From the NCBI GenBank assembly GCA_021772915.1, contig JAJFLB010000023.1, positions 186,001 to 250,000 on the forward strand: 64,000 nt of DNA, in the 5' to 3' direction. The notes below the pieces were generated by a model that worked only from the letters and a program-made list of their open reading frames with translations, did not search any database and was not told the origin of the DNA. Positions 34,274 through 42,664 of this stretch are shown here, piece by piece (position 1 is the first letter of the stretch; each line of letters starts with the position of its first letter). Both the position numbers and the translations under genes were made by a program. Source of the stretch: Gammaproteobacteria bacterium. Lineage in GTDB: Bacteria; Pseudomonadota; Gammaproteobacteria; Xanthomonadales; SZUA-36.

Positions 34274-34777
34274 CTACAGCTCCAGTAGTTTGCCGGTCTT
34301 GAGATAGTGGTTCATTGCTTTTTCCCAGATTTGCATGAACTCTTTGTACCAGGCACTCGTAAATCCCTCCAGGAACTTGTCACCGGCCGGGCCGAGTGAG
34401 GTGAATTGGTATGCTATTTTTGCGTGGGTCGCACTCTTGCCGTCGGCTTCGAGTGAAATTTCCAGTTTGCCTACCGTCTGATCTGGTGTCACTTTGTACA
34501 TCTTCACCTCGAATGCCTGTGGGTCATGTCGCGTGATGATCCAGATTGACGGGGTGGTTTCACCCTCACGTGCGGGTGTCTGGAAAAGACACTCCTGCTC
34601 GGCCACACCAGACTCGGTTATTACCCAGTCAGTCGTCCAGCCCGGAGCCCAATCCCATTCACGTACCGGACACAGCAGTGGAAAAACCTCCGCAGGTGTC
34701 GCGTTTATGGACTGCACGTAGCTGTGTCGTAACCGGTGTGGCTTGTCGATGCCTGAATTTTTGTCTTGCGTATTCAT
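34274..34777 (-). CDS. SRPBCC (START-like) domain protein
   Basis: 167 residues. RHSYVQSINATPAEVFPLLCPVREWDWAPGW is the N-terminal strand-helix pattern of polyketide-cyclase/START-like proteins, followed by alternating strands (WIITRHDPQAFEVKMYKVTP, KLEISLEADG) and a long C-terminal amphipathic helix (AWYKEFMQIWEKAMNHYL). Such proteins bind hydrophobic ligands in a cavity. It is divergent from a MerR regulator, and paired CTAT-N6-ATAG sites lie between them, so it is probably controlled by that regulator. Confidence 0.82.
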   Translation of the reverse strand: MNTQDKNSGIDKPHRLRHSYVQSINATPAEVFPLLCPVREWDWAPGWTTDWVITESGVAEQECLFQTPAREGETTPSIWIITRHDPQAFEVKMYKVTPDQTVGKLEISLEADGKSATHAKIAYQFTSLGPAGDKFLEGFTSAWYKEFMQIWEKAMNHYLKTGKLLEL

Positions 34778-34850
34778 AAGAAACTCCTCATTAACTGATT
34801 ACTGGACCGCCATAGAGGGGCCATTCCCTTTATGGTGCTGGTAGGTTAAA

Positions 34851-34955
34851 CTATGAAGCTATAGACAGGTAAAGTCATAAAAGTCATATATTCCGATCAA
34901 TTTGGCAAAAACACAAAGATTGAAGTAGTAGACACCTTTTACTATGAACTTATAG
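34851..34955. promoter_or_regulatory. Paired dyad sites, probable MerR-type operators
   Basis: CTATGAAGCTATAG at 34851-34864 and CTATGAACTTATAG at 34942-34955 are two copies of CTAT-N6-ATAG, each followed by ACAGGT or ACGGTT and then AAAGT/TTTAG. They lie about 75 bases upstream of the SRPBCC start and about 290 bases before the MerR gene. Repetition of a dyad between a regulator and its divergent neighbour suggests operator function; the binding protein is inferred. Confidence 0.55.
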
Positions 34956-34959
34956 ACGG

Positions 34960-35246
34960 TTTAGTGTAAAGTAATAGTCGACCCAAACATTTCACCAAGG
35001 CGGGCGCCAAAGTGGCTTTTGCGTTGTTCAATCAGGTAGATGAGTCTGGATTAGTGTACTTTTGCTGGTTACAGCTTGCCCTATCCGGTTTTGCAACACA
35101 TCTGGCTTCACATTTCGGCCGATCCTTCTCAAACCATAGCCATGGCTATGCTATTTCAATCGATCGACCAAACTGTTTTGCCAGCGACTGCGCAAGCTCA
35201 CTATCCGTGGTGAGATGTTCCCGCCAGGTTGGAAGGAGGAAGTAGG
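34960..35246. other. Gap before merR with a 16-bp perfect palindrome
   Basis: No convincing gene. CATAGCCATGGCTATG at 35135-35150 is a perfect 16-base palindrome. The minus-strand reading ahead of it ends in a protein-like tail (LAQSLAKQFGRSIEIA, stop), and plus-strand ORF 35012-35245 looks like an artefact. A strong ribosome site, GGAAGGAGG, precedes merR. Confidence 0.4.
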
Positions 35247-35768
35247 GTGTTGTCCATAAGCAAGTTAGCCAAAAAGTTTGCCCTGTCACGTGCCACGCTG
35301 CTCTATTACGAGCGCGAAGGCCTGCTAGAGCCCGCAAGCCGCGAAGCCAACGGCTACCGTGTGTATGGCGACCGGGAGATAGCGCGTTTACGACAAATCG
35401 TCGGATTCAGATCGTATGGCGTATCAGTGAGGGATATCCGCGAATTGCTGGCGAGGGATGATGCCCAGGCACATGAAAAAATTCTGCGAAAGCGCTTCAC
35501 CCAGTTGGAAACTGATATTCAGGACCTGAGGCGTCAGCAAGAGGCCCTGGTCGCAATTCTGGGTCAGTCGCAGACCCTGCCGCAACAACCGATGAGCAAG
35601 GAACGGTGGACAAACGTCATGCGCTCAGCTGGTATGAGTGATGAGGACATGCACAACTGGCACCGCGAGTTTGAGACCCGCGAGCCGCTTGCCCACCAGG
35701 CTTTTCTGGAATCCCTTAATCTCAACAGGACGAAAATCGAGCGAATCCGGCGCTGGTCACGCAGATAG
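35247..35768 (+). CDS. MerR family transcriptional regulator
   Basis: About 173 residues. The helix-turn-helix start SISKLAKKFALSRATLLYYEREGLL is followed by the wing (ANGYRVYGDREIARLRQI) and the dimer helix (LRKRFTQLETDIQDLRRQQEAL). The C-terminal effector part of about 60 residues has no Cys, so it is not a thiolate metal sensor. Start GTG at 35247 has GGAGG eight bases upstream; the track's TTG lies ahead of that site. Its last codons form the first copy of a 42-base tandem repeat. It probably controls the divergent SRPBCC gene. Confidence 0.9.
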   Translation: MLSISKLAKKFALSRATLLYYEREGLLEPASREANGYRVYGDREIARLRQIVGFRSYGVSVRDIRELLARDDAQAHEKILRKRFTQLETDIQDLRRQQEALVAILGQSQTLPQQPMSKERWTNVMRSAGMSDEDMHNWHREFETREPLAHQAFLESLNLNRTKIERIRRWSRR

Positions 35769-35944
35769 CCGTGCCCGATCGAACGAATCCGGCGCTGGTC
35801 AAGCAGATAGCCGAGCCCGATCGAACGAATCCGGCGCTGGTCAAGCAGATGACCGAACCCGATCGAACGAATCCGGCGCTGGTCAAGCAGATGACCGAAC
35901 CCGATCGAACGAATCCGGCGCTGGTCAAGCAGATGACCGAACCT
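35742..35944 (+). repeat. 42-bp tandem repeat (minisatellite), five copies
   Basis: Copies start at 35742, 35784, 35826, 35868 and 35910, an exact 42-base period, each opening CGAATCCGGCGCTGGTCA. The first copy is the 3' end of the merR coding sequence, including its stop; the last is cut by a REP element at 35945. Because 42 is a multiple of three, long ORFs run through it in several frames; I regard these as artefacts. Confidence 0.9.
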
Positions 35945-35974
35945 GTAGGACCGACGAGCTCGCTCGTCGGGAAC
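35945..35974 (+). repeat. REP-like palindrome (single copy)
   Basis: GTAGGACCGACGAGC followed by GCTCGTCGGGAAC with a two-base overlap at the centre; the arms pair as CCGACGAGC/GCTCGTCGG. It interrupts or borders the fifth copy of the 42-base repeat. Confidence 0.85.
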
Positions 35975-36029
35975 CATTCAAAATGGCACGGAAATTCCCG
36001 ACTGCAATCCGCAGTCGGTCGTACTGATT

Positions 36030-36548
36030 TTACTTATGAAAGCGGATATCCACCATCAGTTCATTGGCAAGGTCTTCAAGTTCACCCGCAAGCGCTTCGA
36101 CGTCACTACCCTCCGGCAGCAGCAAATGCGCCTTGGCCTTGAATAGTTCACCGCCACCCATGGAGGCGCTTTCCACCCTGGATTCGAATTCAATCACACT
36201 GACACGGTTGCGCGTCAGCACCGTGGTGATCTCGTACACGATACCGGGTCGGTCATTGCCGATCAGTTCCAGTGTGAATTCCTGCTCATTGCCCGGCAGG
36301 AACTCATCGCCGCTGGTACGAACAATAATTTTGAGACCTTCGGATTCCAGGGCACACAACTGCTCGAGGCAGGCCTGTGATTGATCGGAAGGCACAGATG
36401 CCAGCAGAATGCCCGCAAACTGACCCGCCAGGGAACTCATACTGCTTTGTGTCCAGTTGCCACCATGACTGCTAAGCACACTCGAAACTGTCTCAATAAT
36501 TCCGGGTTGGTCGTCGGCTATTACGGTCAGTACGATTGAAGTGTTCAT
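36030..36548 (-). CDS. Tandem ACT-domain protein, GcvR-like
   Basis: 172 residues with two ACT domains: VLTVIADDQPGIIETVSSVLSSHGGNW opens the first and LELIGNDRPGIVYEITTVLTRNRVSVIEF the second. This is the layout of GcvR, the glycine-cleavage regulatory protein, though functions differ between species. Its ATG overlaps the stop of the BrnA-like antitoxin gene by four bases (ATGA), so it is translated from the toxin-antitoxin message. No gcv genes are nearby. Confidence 0.87.
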   Translation of the reverse strand: MNTSIVLTVIADDQPGIIETVSSVLSSHGGNWTQSSMSSLAGQFAGILLASVPSDQSQACLEQLCALESEGLKIIVRTSGDEFLPGNEQEFTLELIGNDRPGIVYEITTVLTRNRVSVIEFESRVESASMGGGELFKAKAHLLLPEGSDVEALAGELEDLANELMVDIRFHK

Positions 36549-36805
36549 TTAGCTGATGGTTGGGTTTTTACTGGATTATTGAGTGCCGTGTGTTCCAGCC
36601 TTTCAGCTAACCAGACCTTAATGATGGATTGTCTGGTTACCCCAACACGTTTAGCCTCCCTGTCCAGTCGGTCAACCATCCACGTGGGAAAATCAACGTT
36701 AACTCTTTTTTGCTCTTGCAACGGGCGACGTGCCCTGGTGAGATTCAATACATCCGTAATGTCTTTACCTTCATCGAATATACGTTCAAAACTCTTAGCT
36801 TTCAT
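36545..36805 (-). CDS. brnA: BrnA-like antitoxin (CopG/RHH type)
   Basis: 86 residues. The C-terminal part (RVNVDFPTWMVDRLDREAKR then VGVTRQSIIKVWLAERLE) is a ribbon-helix-helix of the BrnA/CopG type. The N-terminal part would bind the toxin. It overlaps the BrnT frame by 11 bases and the GcvR-like start by four. BrnA normally neutralises BrnT and represses the pair's own promoter; a matching palindrome lies at 37054-37070. Confidence 0.85.
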   Translation of the reverse strand: MKAKSFERIFDEGKDITDVLNLTRARRPLQEQKRVNVDFPTWMVDRLDREAKRVGVTRQSIIKVWLAERLEHTALNNPVKTQPSAK

Positions 36806-37049
36806 ATAATGTCACCTCTTCCTCACGCGACCGCCGAACTGAGATCAGTCTAATTTTCCCATTTCGGTATGTGATTACGGCCGACCAGTGTTTCAGACCA
36901 ATCTTGCCGATTGTGAGAAACCTGGGTTCATCTGAAGTTTTAGCTGGAATCTCCAGTAGGTTTAAGTCATCCCAAAGAGATTGAGCCTCAATGAAATCTA
37001 TGCCGTGTTTGTCAAGGTTGGACTTACTCTTTAAATTCGTCAAATTCAA
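36795..37049 (-). CDS. brnT: BrnT family toxin, apparent +1 frameshift near N-terminus
   Basis: The body is a clear BrnT ribonuclease-like toxin: SKSNLDKHGIDFIEAQSLWDD, EPRFLTIGKIG, HWSAVITYRNGKIRLISVRR and EEEVTLYES. The track uses TTG at 37049, giving an odd start (LNLTNLK). In the neighbouring frame GTG at 37053 gives V-F-E-F-D-E-F-K, the usual BrnT opening, which then hits TAA. Removing one G after the AAA codon joins both parts into a standard N-terminus (FEFDEFKSKSNLDKHG). So either the gene carries a one-base insertion or it starts weakly at TTG. There is no visible ribosome site for the TTG. The toxin may be inactive. Confidence 0.75.
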   Translation of the reverse strand: MNLTNLKSKSNLDKHGIDFIEAQSLWDDLNLLEIPAKTSDEPRFLTIGKIGLKHWSAVITYRNGKIRLISVRRSREEEVTLYES

Positions 37050-37053
37050 ACAC

Positions 37054-37070
37054 GGTATAGTAATTATACC
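37054..37070. promoter_or_regulatory. Palindromic operator over the brnTA promoter
   Basis: GGTATAGTAATTATACC is a near-perfect 17-base palindrome (arms GGTATA/TATACC) directly before the BrnT start. On the minus strand it contains TATAAT, a good -10 box. This position fits autorepression by the RHH antitoxin; the function is inferred. Confidence 0.6.
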
Positions 37071-37175
37071 ATTATTAACCTAACTGCAAATGGTGTTGGG
37101 TCACTGTAGTGAATACCCGTCACGGCGTCACGCCACTGGTAGATTGGGGAATCGGTACGCAACCCTCACCATGAC

Positions 37176-38231
37176 CTAACTGTCAGTGATTACTACCGCC
37201 TGCCCCGCTTCCAAACGTTCACCACCACGGGTAACGATGCGGTCATCCTTAAATATGTCGCCAATGATCTCAACAGAACCGCCAAGGCCAATACCCGTTT
37301 CAACCGCGATCTTTTCCACGGTGTTGTCATTATTCACCCGCATCACATAGATATCAGTGCCACGCAACACCAACGCATCCCGGGAAATGGCAACCAGGTC
37401 TCTGGGTTCAGAGTTGGGTAACGCAACCCGGACAGGGCTGCCGACGATCCAGGCTTTGTCGGTAGCGGCTACCCGAACCTCAAACATGCGGGAGCGCTCA
37501 TCACCCACAGGGATAACGTGCTTGATGGGGCTCAGTGATTCAATCCGCTGATGCTCAACCGAAACCTGCATTCCTGAGCGAATCCAGCCCGCAACTGAAA
37601 GCGGCGCCAGGGCCCTGATTTCGCGGTGTTCGGTATCCACAAGCCGTGCAACCTGGGCACCCCTGCTTACAAACTCACCCACCTGGACCAGTCTTTCTGC
37701 CACCACCCCTGGAAAGGGTGCCAGCACTTCTGCCTGGCTGATACGGCGCTTGATCTGGGCAATGGAAACTTCCGCTCGCTTGATCCCCTGCCAGGTCATA
37801 TCCAGTTGGGACTGCGCCTCATCCAGCTGCGTAGCGGATGCGTTGCTGCGCTCGGCAAGCTGTTGAAGTCTCTGCAAACTGCTGTCGCGGTATTTCAGTT
37901 GTGATTTCAAACCGCTCAACTGGGCTTCGCTGTCTGCAAGATCAAGCCACAGATCACCAGCATCGATACGCGCGATGGCCTGACCCTCGTCGATACGTGA
38001 GCCGACATCGGCGACCCAGATGATACGGCCATCGGTCTCGGCAGCGATACGTGCGTCGTTCTTGCTAACCACCGTTCCAGACACCCATAGCGTGGCTGAA
38101 AATGTATCCCGTTGGGCTTTTTCAATGACCACTGGTGCCGCGGGTTCTTGTGGTTGCTGGGCATCCTGGGCCGCCGTGATGGTGGGTAACAAAAAACAGG
38201 TGGATATTACGATTCTTGTAGTGATACTCAT
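37176..38231 (-). CDS. RND efflux membrane fusion protein (periplasmic adaptor)
   Basis: About 351 residues. A signal peptide (MSITTRIVISTCFLLPTITAAQ) leads into a lipoyl/hairpin region (GTVVSKNDARIAAETDGRIIWVAD, QAIARIDAGDLWLDLADSEA), a coiled-coil hairpin, and the return lipoyl half (VLAPFPGVVAERLVQVGEFV). The ATG at 38231 overlaps the RND stop by four bases and has GAGGA at eight; the track start lies inside the RND gene. No Cys lipobox is visible. It pairs with the RND pump just upstream; no outer membrane channel is encoded here. Confidence 0.93.
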   Translation of the reverse strand: MSITTRIVISTCFLLPTITAAQDAQQPQEPAAPVVIEKAQRDTFSATLWVSGTVVSKNDARIAAETDGRIIWVADVGSRIDEGQAIARIDAGDLWLDLADSEAQLSGLKSQLKYRDSSLQRLQQLAERSNASATQLDEAQSQLDMTWQGIKRAEVSIAQIKRRISQAEVLAPFPGVVAERLVQVGEFVSRGAQVARLVDTEHREIRALAPLSVAGWIRSGMQVSVEHQRIESLSPIKHVIPVGDERSRMFEVRVAATDKAWIVGSPVRVALPNSEPRDLVAISRDALVLRGTDIYVMRVNNDNTVEKIAVETGIGLGGSVEIIGDIFKDDRIVTRGGERLEAGQAVVITDS

Positions 38232-41200
38232 GAAACGGTCCTCAGAGATTCTAATGTCATTTCCGGTTCGATTGTCTGGACCTGCCTGGCTTTGCCAAGT
38301 CGCAACATGCACGGTAAAAGCAATAGTGTGAAAAACAGGCTACAAATCATACCGCCGACAATGGACGCACCCAGTCCGCGGTATATCACGCTGCCTTCGC
38401 CCGGTAGCAACAGCAACGGCAACATGCCAAAAATACTGGTCAGGGTACTCATGAAAATAGGCCGTAACCGGATTCTCAAAGCGTGTTCCACTGCTTCGTG
38501 CCGGTCCATGCCTTTGCGTTCCGCCTGACGTGTCTGATCCACCAGCAAAATGGCGTTGTTGACCACCAGACCCAACAGGATGATGAAACCGATCATGGTC
38601 AGCAAATCCATGGGTTGGAAGGTAAACAGATTCAATGTCTGCAAAGCGATTACACCACCCACTCCAGCCAATGGAATGGTCATGATGACCAGGGCGCTGT
38701 CCTTCAGGGAACGAAATAATCCAGCCATCAACATGAACAGGATGAACAGGGCCATAATAAAGTTACGGCTCATGGTTGTTATGGCCTCACTCAGGCTGTC
38801 CGCACTGCCACCATACTGAATGGAACCGTCCGCGGGTAATGCGGCTCGCAACCCCGGCTCAACATCCGCTTTGATCATCGCTATGGCGGTCTCCAGGGAG
38901 ACGTTATCAGGTGGGCTCAGATTCACACTCACCGTCCGCCTGCCGTTAACCCTGCGAATCTGTCCAGGCCCGGTTGCGCGTTCAATAGAGACCAGTTCAC
39001 CCAGCGGCACGACCCCGCCAGCGGGTGTCATGATGGGTGTTGTAACCAGCTGCTCGGGTGTATCCCAACCATTTGCACGCATGATGATATCCATGCGATT
39101 TTCACCGTTGAAATACTCACCCAACCACAATCCATTACCCAGGGTTCGCACCAAGGATGCAACCCCGGCCCTGTCCATACCCACCTCGTTAATGCGGGCA
39201 TCGTCAGGGGAAATCCGCAACTCGGGCTCAGCCAGTTCAATGCTGGGCCAGGTTTGGATATTGGCACCGGGAAACGCCTCTGTCAGTCGCTTTTGACCCA
39301 GGTCGGCTGCAGCGTACAAGCCCTCCTGGTCAGCCGATTGCATGTGCATTGAGATATCGCGCCCGCCACCAAAGCCACCAAACAAATTGCCCTGCATGGC
39401 AAACCCCTTGAAATCCGGAATGTCCACCAATACGTCATTCCTGACAATCTCCAGCAATTCTCCAACCCGGCTCTGGTCCAGCACCCGGGCACCGATTGTG
39501 CCACCACCCGGCCAGGTCAGAATGTAGTAATTCTTAAGTGCCGGCTCTTTCACACCATCCATATAAGGTTGCAGGCGTTCCACCAGCTTGCTGACGACTT
39601 CTCTTTCATTGGTTTCTACATTCGCACCCGGTGGGAACTGCAAAAAGGCATCGACCGCATCGCGTTTGACTGGTGGCAGGTAGTCCAGTTGCGGAAACAA
39701 TAACCAGGTAACCAGCAAAGGCACCGACACCAGGCTCGCAATCAATAGCAGCCGTCGTTTACCCGTGCTACTGGCTTTCATCAGCACCCTGGCCAGACGC
39801 GTCCAGCCCTGTTCCCGACTCCGGGTCAATTTTTTTGGTTTCAGCCAACTGCCCGCGAGAGTGGGCAGGATGGTGAGTGCCACGAACAGTGATATCACCA
39901 CCGCTATAGAAATGGTCAGGGCCAGATCAGAAAATAACTGACCCTCAACATCCTTTAAAAACAACACCGGCAAAAAGATGGCGACGGTGGTCGCGGTAGA
40001 CGCCAGCAAGGCACCCTTGACCTGGGATGTTCCTGTCAATGCGGCGAGCGTGGGGACCTCACCACGCTCGCGCAAACGCACGATGTTTTCCGAAACCACT
40101 ATCGCGGCGTCGAGAACCATACCGACCGCAAAGGCCAGTCCGGCAAGGGAAATGACGTTGAGGCTGCGACCCGTCATTTGCAACACAATAAATGTGGATA
40201 ATAATGAAATCGGGATTGCCGTGGCGATCAGAAAAGTTGCGCGGAGATCACGCAGGAACCACCAAAGCACACCGATTGCAAACAGCACACCGATCAGCAG
40301 ATTGGTGGTCACCATGCTCACCGCCCGATTAATAAAAACGGCGGCGTCAAATGATTGTTGTATGTCCAGGCCGGCGGCGGCAAGTGGACCTTCACGCAGC
40401 TCGGCGACGGCCGTTTTCACCAGCTTCAGTGTGCCCAGAACATTGGCGCCATTGGCGCGGTCGACCCGCAGGCTCATGGCCGGATTGCCATTTTGGATCG
40501 CAATCTGGCTCTTCTTGCCACGGGCCACGTCGACCTCGGCAATATCACCCAGACGAATCGGTCGCCCGTCGCGCCACTCAAGTATCAGGTTTTCAAACTG
40601 CTTTGGATCATAACGACCTTCAAAGCGTAAGGTGTACTGACGTCGACCGACATCAACAAAACCACCCGACACATTGGTTGAACGCCCTGTGCGAGCAGCC
40701 ACGGCACCCAGTTCAACTCCATACTCAGCTGCCAGGTATGGGTCAATAGTGATTTGAAGTTCTTCTGCGGCGCCCGCATTGATCTGAACGCCTGCGACGC
40801 CTTCAATCGACTCCAGTTTGGGTTTGATCGTATCGGTGATGAATTGGCTATGGCTTTCTATGGTTCCGGGGGTGCCGGGCAACAGCTGCACAAAAAACCA
40901 GCTCAGTGCCTGATTGGCGCCACCGCCACCACCGCCCATCCGCACAACCGGCGGATCAGAGTCAGCCGGCATGGGGGGCAAGCGGTTAAGTCTGCCAATC
41001 ACTTCCATCAGGGTGGCTTGCATATCGGTGCCCAATGCAAATTGCATATTTATCCAGGCACCACCATTGAAGGCATTGGACGACATTTCATCCATGCCAG
41101 GCATCCCCTGGAGCACTTCTTCCATGGGTTCAAGAATTTCTGATTCAACTTCTTTCGGAGAGGCTGCCCGCCAATTTGCGTTAACACTGATTTGTGGCAG

Positions 41201-41323
41201 ATCTATATCCGGGAACAGCTGAACGGGTAACCCGGACAGGCTGAACAGCCCAAACAGGAGAATGATGGCGATAGCCACCGCGACCCCGGCAGGATTCTTA
41301 ACCGCACGTTCGGTAATATTCAT
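38228..41323 (-). CDS. RND efflux transporter, permease subunit (HAE1-like)
   Basis: 1031 residues. First transmembrane segment VAVAIAIILLFGLFSLSGLPVQLFPDIDLP is the usual RND opening. The first porter half carries a Gly-rich insert (RMGGGGGGANQ). The TM4 region with proton-relay Asp is GLAFAVGMVLDAAIVVSENI, and the second half repeats the plan (MIGFIILLGLVVNNAILLVDQTRQ). It exports small molecules with the adaptor encoded behind it, using the proton gradient. The hydrophobic pattern and two large periplasmic loops are intact. No local regulator is present, so the substrate class is unknown. Confidence 0.95.
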   Translation of the reverse strand: MNITERAVKNPAGVAVAIAIILLFGLFSLSGLPVQLFPDIDLPQISVNANWRAASPKEVESEILEPMEEVLQGMPGMDEMSSNAFNGGAWINMQFALGTDMQATLMEVIGRLNRLPPMPADSDPPVVRMGGGGGGANQALSWFFVQLLPGTPGTIESHSQFITDTIKPKLESIEGVAGVQINAGAAEELQITIDPYLAAEYGVELGAVAARTGRSTNVSGGFVDVGRRQYTLRFEGRYDPKQFENLILEWRDGRPIRLGDIAEVDVARGKKSQIAIQNGNPAMSLRVDRANGANVLGTLKLVKTAVAELREGPLAAAGLDIQQSFDAAVFINRAVSMVTTNLLIGVLFAIGVLWWFLRDLRATFLIATAIPISLLSTFIVLQMTGRSLNVISLAGLAFAVGMVLDAAIVVSENIVRLRERGEVPTLAALTGTSQVKGALLASTATTVAIFLPVLFLKDVEGQLFSDLALTISIAVVISLFVALTILPTLAGSWLKPKKLTRSREQGWTRLARVLMKASSTGKRRLLLIASLVSVPLLVTWLLFPQLDYLPPVKRDAVDAFLQFPPGANVETNEREVVSKLVERLQPYMDGVKEPALKNYYILTWPGGGTIGARVLDQSRVGELLEIVRNDVLVDIPDFKGFAMQGNLFGGFGGGRDISMHMQSADQEGLYAAADLGQKRLTEAFPGANIQTWPSIELAEPELRISPDDARINEVGMDRAGVASLVRTLGNGLWLGEYFNGENRMDIIMRANGWDTPEQLVTTPIMTPAGGVVPLGELVSIERATGPGQIRRVNGRRTVSVNLSPPDNVSLETAIAMIKADVEPGLRAALPADGSIQYGGSADSLSEAITTMSRNFIMALFILFMLMAGLFRSLKDSALVIMTIPLAGVGGVIALQTLNLFTFQPMDLLTMIGFIILLGLVVNNAILLVDQTRQAERKGMDRHEAVEHALRIRLRPIFMSTLTSIFGMLPLLLLPGEGSVIYRGLGASIVGGMICSLFFTLLLLPCMLRLGKARQVQTIEPEMTLESLRTVS

Positions 41324-41598
41324 CAGTCTTTTACTTCTCCCTGCTTTCTATCACTACTTTGAGGTTGGACGTGCTTAGGCAAGCAAACGTTACCCAACCC
41401 TTTTTTAGCTCACGCAGCTTAGAGCGCCATCGCTACGTTTGGTTGTAACGAAAGTCATGGGTTGCGATGACCTGACGCACACAATCGACGAACCGATTGT
41501 CAGAGTGGCAACTCAACCGGAACCACAAGTACCATTGATGCAATCCATGCTTTGCACCACACTAGTGGTCCAAGAATGTCGCCCCGGATACTGCACCC

Positions 41599-42600
41599 AT
41601 GAAGACAAACCACGCCCTGACCGACGCCATCGGCAATACACCCTTGATCCACCTGCGCAAGGCATCCGAATTGACGGGCTGTACCATTGTCGGTAAGGCG
41701 GAATTCATGAACCCGGGTGGCTCTGTCAAAGACCGCGCAGCCAAGTTCATTATTCTTGATGCCGAGCAGCGAGGCATTATTGAGCCAGGCGGAGTAATCG
41801 TTGAAGGCACGGCCGGCAATACCGGCATCGGCCTCGCATTGATCGGTAATTCACGCGGCTACCGCACGGTAATCACCATCCCGGAAAGCCAGACCATAGA
41901 GAAAAAGGACACCCTCAGACTATTCGGTGCAGAATTGCGTGAGGTCCCCGCGGTACCCTTCAAGAATCCGGAGCACTATGTGAAAGTAGCCGCGCGCCTG
42001 GCCGAAAATCTCGCCGCCACCGAGGACCATGGCGTGCTGTATGCCAACCAGTGGGAAAACCTGTCCAACGGCGACGGACACTACCGCACAACCGGCCCGG
42101 AAATCTGGCAACAAACCAACGGCACCGTGGATGCTTTTTGCTGCGCGATCGGCACTGGCGGCACTATTTCCGGTTGCGGGCGTTACCTGAAAGAGCAAAA
42201 CCCCAACGTCGTTATTGCGCTGACAGATCCAATGGGATCATGTATGTTCAACCACTACAAACATGGTGAATTAAGCGCGCAGGGCAGTTCCATTACCGAG
42301 GGCATCGGCCAGGGGCGGATTACCGCCAACATCGCCAGTGCCCCGGTGGATGAAGCCTTCCGTGTACCGGATGAAGAGGCTTTACCGGTTCTGTTTGACC
42401 TGTTGTCAGAAGAAGGTCTGTGTCTGGGTGGTTCCACCGCCATCAATGTTGCAGGGGCCATCCAGTTGGCCAAAAAACTGGGGCCGGGTCATACCATCGT
42501 GACGATACTGGCCGATTTTGGTACCCGCTACCACTCGAAGTTATTTAACCCCGTTTTCCTACGTGAAAAAGGGCTGCCGGTACCGGCGTGGCTTGCATAG
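41599..42600 (+). CDS. Cysteine synthase A-type PLP enzyme
   Basis: 333-residue fold-type II PLP enzyme. PLP Lys44 is in NPGGSVKDRAAKF, the substrate loop is EGTAGNTGIG, the phosphate loop is GTGGTISGCG, and GGSTAINVAG is near the C-terminus. It would make cysteine from O-acetylserine and sulfide. Some relatives of this length use other beta-substituted amino acids, so cysteine synthase is likely but not proven. The ATG follows a 275-base gap in which I see no gene or clear signal. Confidence 0.88.
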   Translation: MKTNHALTDAIGNTPLIHLRKASELTGCTIVGKAEFMNPGGSVKDRAAKFIILDAEQRGIIEPGGVIVEGTAGNTGIGLALIGNSRGYRTVITIPESQTIEKKDTLRLFGAELREVPAVPFKNPEHYVKVAARLAENLAATEDHGVLYANQWENLSNGDGHYRTTGPEIWQQTNGTVDAFCCAIGTGGTISGCGRYLKEQNPNVVIALTDPMGSCMFNHYKHGELSAQGSSITEGIGQGRITANIASAPVDEAFRVPDEEALPVLFDLLSEEGLCLGGSTAINVAGAIQLAKKLGPGHTIVTILADFGTRYHSKLFNPVFLREKGLPVPAWLA

Positions 42601-42664
42601 ACGTCGAACCGGTTGACGTGATTTCTATTGGCAAGCGATAGTCGGAACGACACACCAGCGCGAA

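Noticed and set aside
35012-35245. 77-residue plus-strand ORF before merR
   Set aside because: Composition is odd, there is no ribosome site and it covers the palindrome and merR ribosome site.
35638-36142. ORFs of 129-137 residues with 14-residue repeats after merR
   Set aside because: They are translations of the 42-base tandem repeat and a REP element, without ribosome sites.
41439-41696. 85-residue plus-strand ORF
   Set aside because: It runs into cysteine synthase in another frame and has no protein-like features.
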